Part shown: positions 13,443 to 16,267 of the stretch, in pieces
How positions within the stretch are numbered: the stretch's first letter is position 1
How the letters are laid out: each line of letters begins with the position of its first letter
Made by a program: the position numbers and the translations under genes
Notes under the pieces: generated by a model
What the model saw: the letters and a program-made list of their open reading frames with translations, nothing else
What the model was told of the DNA's origin: nothing
Database searches by the model: none
DNA from: JBOFFC01 sp051648405
GTDB taxonomy: Bacteria; Planctomycetota; Planctomycetia; Pirellulales; Lacipirellulaceae
Assembly: GCA_051648405.1 (NCBI GenBank)
Contig: JBOFFC010000167.1
Location: 1-16,267 of the forward strand
DNA length: 16,267 nucleotides
Direction of reading: 5' to 3'

Positions 13443-13664
13443 GGCGTTTGTCTCGGCTTGCCCATGGCTTTGGTTCACCTTGGCCTCGGCAAAGACCCCT
13501 GAAGATGTTGCGAGAGTCAAAGCGGTCGAGTTGCGTCCGCCGATCGACGCCGTGCCAGTCGCGGCCGCGGTGCGGCCCGTCTCGCACCCGCGTCAACGCA
13601 GTCTCGGCCCCGCCTAGCCGCGTTCGCTGCCGCTCAGTGGTTAAGTGAGCACCGAGATTCGATC

Positions 13665-13703
13665 GACCCCGGCGCCCGTTGCTGGCGCCTCAGCGCCGGG
13701 GTC
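13665..13703. repeat. Strong 11-bp inverted repeat
   Basis: GACCCCGGCGC (13665-13675) is perfectly complementary to GCGCCGGGGTC (13693-13703) around a 17-base loop. No T run follows on either strand, so it is a structure or binding site rather than an intrinsic terminator. It lies 220 bp past the PEP-CTERM stop. Confidence 0.6.
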
Positions 13704-13743
13704 CGACCGAGCGGGCGCTCTACAACTCAAGATCCCCCTCCCC

Positions 13744-13801
13744 AGCGAGCGAGGGGCGCCTCCCTTCCCCCCCCCGAAGCGGCGTCCCTCGCTCGCTTTT
13801 T
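13744..13801 (+). terminator. Intrinsic terminator
   Basis: AGCGAGCGAGGG (13744-13755) pairs with CCCTCGCTCGCT (13786-13797), followed by a T run (13797-13801) and GTTT. After a one-base bulge, GCGCC (13757-13761) extends the stem with GGCGT (13781-13785). It probably ends the PEP-CTERM transcript (300 bp upstream) or a small RNA, and insulates the downstream gene. Confidence 0.8.
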
Positions 13802-14047
13802 GTTTGCGCCGCTTGCCTAACCGGCACGATGGTGCTGCCGGCTGCTCTGATCGCAGCGGTTCTTCCCTTCGCACGGGAAATGCGCGAAAGCCCGGTTGGT
13901 CCGATTCCGATCCTTAGGACGGGGTTGGCGAACCCGTGGGCGCGGACCGGCCGGGGGGCCGTTGTGGCGCTCCCGCACGCCGTGCCGCGGGGCAGCAATG
14001 CCCGGCGAGGCGTGTGCCCGCGTTGGTCGCCAGCAGGATTTTTCCTA

Positions 14048-14054
14048 GGGGGGA
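14048..14054 (+). promoter_or_regulatory. Ribosome binding site fixing the outer-membrane protein start
   Basis: GGGGGGA sits 7 bases before the ATG at 14062. The frame is open back to 13936, but a signal peptide begins exactly at this ATG. Confidence 0.6.
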
Positions 14055-14061
14055 ACTCAGG

Positions 14062-15261
14062 ATGACTCGTATTCTGCGCGGAGCGTGCGCGCTCGGCATC
14101 GCCGTCGCCATGGGCGTCGGCGGCCCGGCCTTTGCGGCCGGTGGTAAGGAAACGACGGCCAAGCTCGCGGTTGGCGCGTCGGAATCGGGAAAGGTGCAGC
14201 AGGCGAGCTGCGACGAATGCGGCGACGTCGGTTGCGAGTGCGCCGAGCCGTGCGACTGCGGCGAAGCCTGCGGCGACGGCTGCGGATGCGGCGTCGGCGG
14301 GGGCCTTGGATTGGCGGGTGGCGGCGCGGGTCGCGGGCAGTTCTTTGTCGGTGGCGAGTACCTGTCGGTTCGCTCGAGCTTCAGCGAGGCGACCGCTTAC
14401 CGCCGCATTGACCTCGGGGACAACACCGAGACGCTCGAGCAGTTCGACTTCAACTACGGTGGTTCGTTCCGCGCCTACGCCGGCTACCGGCTTTGCGAGT
14501 GCGGCGGAGAAATCCGCTTCACCTACACGAGCTTCGACACCGACGGCGAGTTCAACTCGGGTGCGCTCGACAACAACGGCCAAACCGTCAGCATCGAGAG
14601 CCCCTACGAAGTCGTGGCGCCGGGCAACGGCGACTCGCTCTCCGGCACGGCCGACACGAACGTCGATATCTACGACATCGCGTTCGCCAAGACGATCCCG
14701 CTCGGGTCGCCGCTCGGCTGTGCGACCGATTGCTGCGACCCGTGCGGCGGGTACTGCCCGGCCTGGGACCTGCAGTTCATCGGCGGCATCCGCGTGGCCA
14801 ACGTCGATTCACGGCTGAGCTACGCTTCGCAGACGCCGAGCAGCACGATCGTTCCCGACCGTACCGCCGAGAGCACCGTCAGCTTCGACGGCGTTGGTCT
14901 TCGGGGGGGCTTCCTCGGTCGCCGCTACATCGGCCGCAGTGGCATGGCCAGCGTTTACGTCCGCGGCGATATCTCGCTGCTGCTGGGTGACGTCGATTAC
15001 ACGGCCAACGGGACTGTGTTCCCGCGGACCTCGATCAGCACGACCGAGGTGATCCCCGTCACGGACCTCGAGGCGGGCGCCACGATGTTCTTGACCCCCA
15101 AACTGTCGGTGACCGGCGGCTACTTGCTGTCGGCCTGGCACGACCTGGGGCACCGCGCCGAGTACGACTACAGCGTAACGGGCACGCAGCTCGTCAGCAT
15201 GGACGACGCGAACATGATGATGTTCGACGGCTTCTTTGTGCGTGGCGAGCTGGCGTTCTGA
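14062..15261 (+). CDS. Lpg1974-type beta-barrel outer-membrane protein with Cys-rich N-terminus
   Basis: 399 residues. Signal peptide: Arg3 and Arg6, hydrophobic core (8-20), cleavage likely after PAFA or AFAA (22-26). Residues 50-76 hold nine cysteines spaced mostly 2-5 residues apart (C50, 53, 58, 60, 64, 66, 70, 74, 76), then a Gly-rich linker (77-92). From FFVGGEYLSVRSSF (94-107) onward there are alternating amphipathic strands, and the chain ends FFVRGELAF with a C-terminal Phe, the classic BAM recognition signal. This architecture matches the Lpg1974 pore-forming outer-membrane family common in planctomycetes; the family name is from pattern memory. Further cysteines occur at 145/147 (CEC) and 220-232 (CATDCCDPCGGYC). 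Function probably porin-like or structural; the cysteines could bind metal or cross-link by disulfides. It has its own leader and terminator, so it is monocistronic. Confidence 0.8.
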   Translation: MTRILRGACALGIAVAMGVGGPAFAAGGKETTAKLAVGASESGKVQQASCDECGDVGCECAEPCDCGEACGDGCGCGVGGGLGLAGGGAGRGQFFVGGEYLSVRSSFSEATAYRRIDLGDNTETLEQFDFNYGGSFRAYAGYRLCECGGEIRFTYTSFDTDGEFNSGALDNNGQTVSIESPYEVVAPGNGDSLSGTADTNVDIYDIAFAKTIPLGSPLGCATDCCDPCGGYCPAWDLQFIGGIRVANVDSRLSYASQTPSSTIVPDRTAESTVSFDGVGLRGGFLGRRYIGRSGMASVYVRGDISLLLGDVDYTANGTVFPRTSISTTEVIPVTDLEAGATMFLTPKLSVTGGYLLSAWHDLGHRAEYDYSVTGTQLVSMDDANMMMFDGFFVRGELAF

Positions 15262-15302
15262 TCGTCGCGATCAAAGCCCCGCTACAGGGGACTGAAAACG
15301 AA

Positions 15303-15344
15303 CACGGGCCGCGTCGGTCATGCCGACGCGGCCCGTGGTGTTTT
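15303..15344. terminator. Bidirectional intrinsic terminator
   Basis: A perfect 15-bp stem (15303-15317 with 15323-15337, loop TCATG) is followed by GTGTTTTGTGTT on the plus strand; on the minus strand the stem is followed by GTTCGTTTTC. It sits between the convergent outer-membrane protein and rpsU genes and should serve both. Confidence 0.88.
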
Positions 15345-15390
15345 GTGTTGCTGACTCGGCAGCCTACAAGCTCCACTCAACCCAGCAGGG

Positions 15391-15585
15391 TTAGTAACCG
15401 AGCAGGCGCTCGCGGCGGGCGCGACGCTGGGCGCGCAGCTTAGCGCGGCGCTTCGTGGCGCTCGGCTTCTCGTAGAACTCGCGGATCCGCATCTCTTTCT
15501 TGATGCCACTCCGCTCGACGAGCTTCCGGAAACGCCGCACGGCCTCCTGGGCCGTCTCCTTGTCGCGAAGCGTCAGCTTGACCAC
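15391..15585 (-). CDS. rpsU: Small ribosomal subunit protein bS21
   Basis: 64 residues, the usual bS21 length. Family hallmarks: N-terminal VKLTLRDKET (2-11), AVRRFRKLVERSG (15-27), the FYEKPSATKRR signature (37-47), then a basic C-terminus (KLRAQRRARRERLLGY). It binds the 30S platform near the anti-Shine-Dalgarno end and aids initiation. The start is GTG at 15583-15585 followed by GTC (MVKL), with only a weak Shine-Dalgarno sequence. It ends 46 bp before the shared terminator. A small hairpin lies in its leader (15620-15635). Confidence 0.95.
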   Translation of the reverse strand: MVKLTLRDKETAQEAVRRFRKLVERSGIKKEMRIREFYEKPSATKRRAKLRAQRRARRERLLGY

Positions 15586-16023
15586 GTCTTGGTACCCGTG
15601 TGCCTGGATTTGGATGAAGCCTGCCGCGGGGCAGGGGAGTTTGATCGGTCAGGGGACGCATGCCAGTCCTCGGCCAGCTTTCCCCAGACCCAATAGCGTA
15701 TCACCCCCGGGGGGGCGACGCCAGCCGTTCTCGGCCCGCTTGGCCCGGTCGTGAAACTCCGCGGAAACGGCCCCCTTGGCCCCAACCGCGTCGCCCCGTG
15801 GGGGGACCCGGACCCTCCCCGCGCGGCGCCGCCGACCGGCCCGTCAAAGTCTCGCGCCGTGGGCCGCTAGCCCCCGCTCGGGGCGCCTCATTGGGCTCTT
15901 CCGGCCTCCCCCAGGGGGTCGATCGTTAGGGGCGGTGGCGGCGAGACCGTGCGTCGCCACGTGAAGGACCGAGCTGTCGGGCAGCCGCTCAGGCGAGCCC
16001 ACTCCCCCGCAGACGAGCTCACC
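15586..16023. other. Intergenic region upstream of rpsU
   Basis: About 440 bp with no convincing gene. The rpsU leader contains CCTGCC/GGCAGG (15620-15625 with 15630-15635, 4-base loop), about 35 bases before the start codon. The minus-strand rpsU promoter should be here but no good -35/-10 pair stands out; the most A+T-rich spot is near 15690-15702. The rest is G/C runs such as CCCCCGGGGGGG (15705-15716). Confidence 0.45.
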
Positions 16024-16170
16024 GTGCAACACGACGAACCCGCTCCCAGGACCCAGGACCCGCGGCTGGTGGACTTGGACCGCCGCCAAGAATCGCTGCT
16101 GCTCGAGCTTCGGCGGCTCAACGAGCGGATCGAGGAAGCGCTCCGCGGCGTCGGCGTCCAGGCGGCCTAA
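16024..16170 (+). CDS. Possible small coiled-coil protein
   Basis: 48 codons from GTG at 16024 to TAA at 16168-16170; the frame is open further up to GTG codons at 15961 and 15949, so the start is uncertain. The last 35 residues (LVDLDRRQESLLLELRRLN, then ERIEEALRG) form a Leu/Arg/Glu heptad-like amphipathic helix typical of short coiled coils, with high-G+C third codon positions, and an intrinsic terminator begins 6 bp after the stop. These support a real gene; the N-terminal part is low-complexity. No family recognised. Alternative: chance frame in front of a terminator serving an unseen RNA. Confidence 0.45.
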   Translation: MQHDEPAPRTQDPRLVDLDRRQESLLLELRRLNERIEEALRGVGVQAA

Positions 16171-16176
16171 CTGCCT

Positions 16177-16207
16177 GTTGAGAAACGCCGTCGTGGCGTT
16201 TTTCAAC
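16177..16207 (+). terminator. Intrinsic terminator
   Basis: GTTGAGAAACGCC (16177-16189) pairs with GGCGTTTTTCAAC (16195-16207) over 13 bp with one G-T wobble, loop GTCGT. The T run is inside the descending arm on the plus strand. It immediately follows the small coiled-coil frame. Confidence 0.7.
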
Positions 16208-16215
16208 CGCGCCAA

Positions 16216-16267
16216 GCTCGCGGCCGAGCCGCTCGCGGCTCGCGAAACCGCGGCGAAAGCGCCGCGG
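16216..16267. repeat. Palindrome-rich stretch at the window edge
   Basis: CGAGCCGC/GCGGCTCG (16225-16232 with 16235-16242, 2-base centre), a GCTCGCGGC direct repeat (16216-16224, 16231-16239) and a perfect CCGCGGCG/CGCCGCGG hairpin (16248-16255 with 16260-16267, AAAG loop) are packed into 52 bp. The last stem ends at the final base of the window, so the element may continue. Confidence 0.55.

Larger units (their letters stand above)
13443..14061. other. Intergenic region and leader upstream of the outer-membrane protein gene
   Basis: About 620 bp without a convincing gene. It contains an 11-bp perfect inverted repeat (13665-13703) and an intrinsic terminator (13744-13801), both listed separately. 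From 13802 to 14061 lies a probable long leader of the outer-membrane gene with small stems: GCTGC/GCAGC near 13841-13857, TTCCC/GGGAA near 13865-13880, GGGTT/AACCC near 13922-13936. No clear -35/-10 pair seen. Confidence 0.45.

Noticed and set aside
13720..14583. 287-codon minus-strand frame across the outer-membrane protein start
   Set aside because: It runs through the terminator, leader and signal peptide of the plus-strand gene; Ala/Val/Arg-rich without motifs.

Overview
The window is a stretch of G+C-rich (about two thirds by eye) bacterial chromosome, most likely from a member of the Planctomycetota. Grounds: two exported proteins with a PEP-CTERM anchor, a signal-peptide/Cys-rich/beta-barrel protein of the Lpg1974 outer-membrane type, a soluble Ser/Thr protein kinase, long G+C-rich intergenic stretches, and GTG/TTG starts. 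Placement in Pirellulales, perhaps Lacipirellulaceae, is inference from this gene mix.

Layout. 173-3119 (minus): a Ser/Thr kinase, then a two-gene operon made of a shrunken GH2-like protein followed directly (TAG then ATG, no gap) by a ThiF/MoeB-type E1-like adenylyltransferase. 3424-3996 (plus): a small PEP-CTERM protein, convergent with a Fic-family AMP-transferase (4031-5185, minus) closely resembling the class II enzyme SoFic. Upstream of fic lies a 137-bp array of inverted and direct copies of TGACACGT, next to a good sigma70-type promoter. 5394-8306 (minus) is a UvrA-family protein, divergent from ligA (8425-10767, plus), so a repair ATPase and the NAD-dependent ligase share a 118-bp control region. 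A large imperfect inverted repeat separates ligA from nadC (10950-11894).

11895-12635 holds no convincing gene but has a promoter-like site and hairpins. Then come a second PEP-CTERM protein (12636-13442), a leader region with a strong intrinsic terminator (13744-13801), the outer-membrane protein (14062-15261), a bidirectional terminator (15303-15344), and rpsU (bS21, minus). The right end carries a possible small coiled-coil protein, a terminator, and a palindrome-rich stretch cut by the window edge.

How the genes fit together: apart from the GH2-like/thiF pair and the uvrA-ligA divergon there are no clear multi-gene pathways. nadC makes the NAD+ precursor NaMN and LigA consumes NAD+, a metabolic link that is only suggestive. 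The most unusual non-coding feature is the TGACACGT array upstream of fic; it may be an operator cluster for a regulated Fic enzyme. No CRISPR array, tRNA, rRNA, transposase or phage gene was found.
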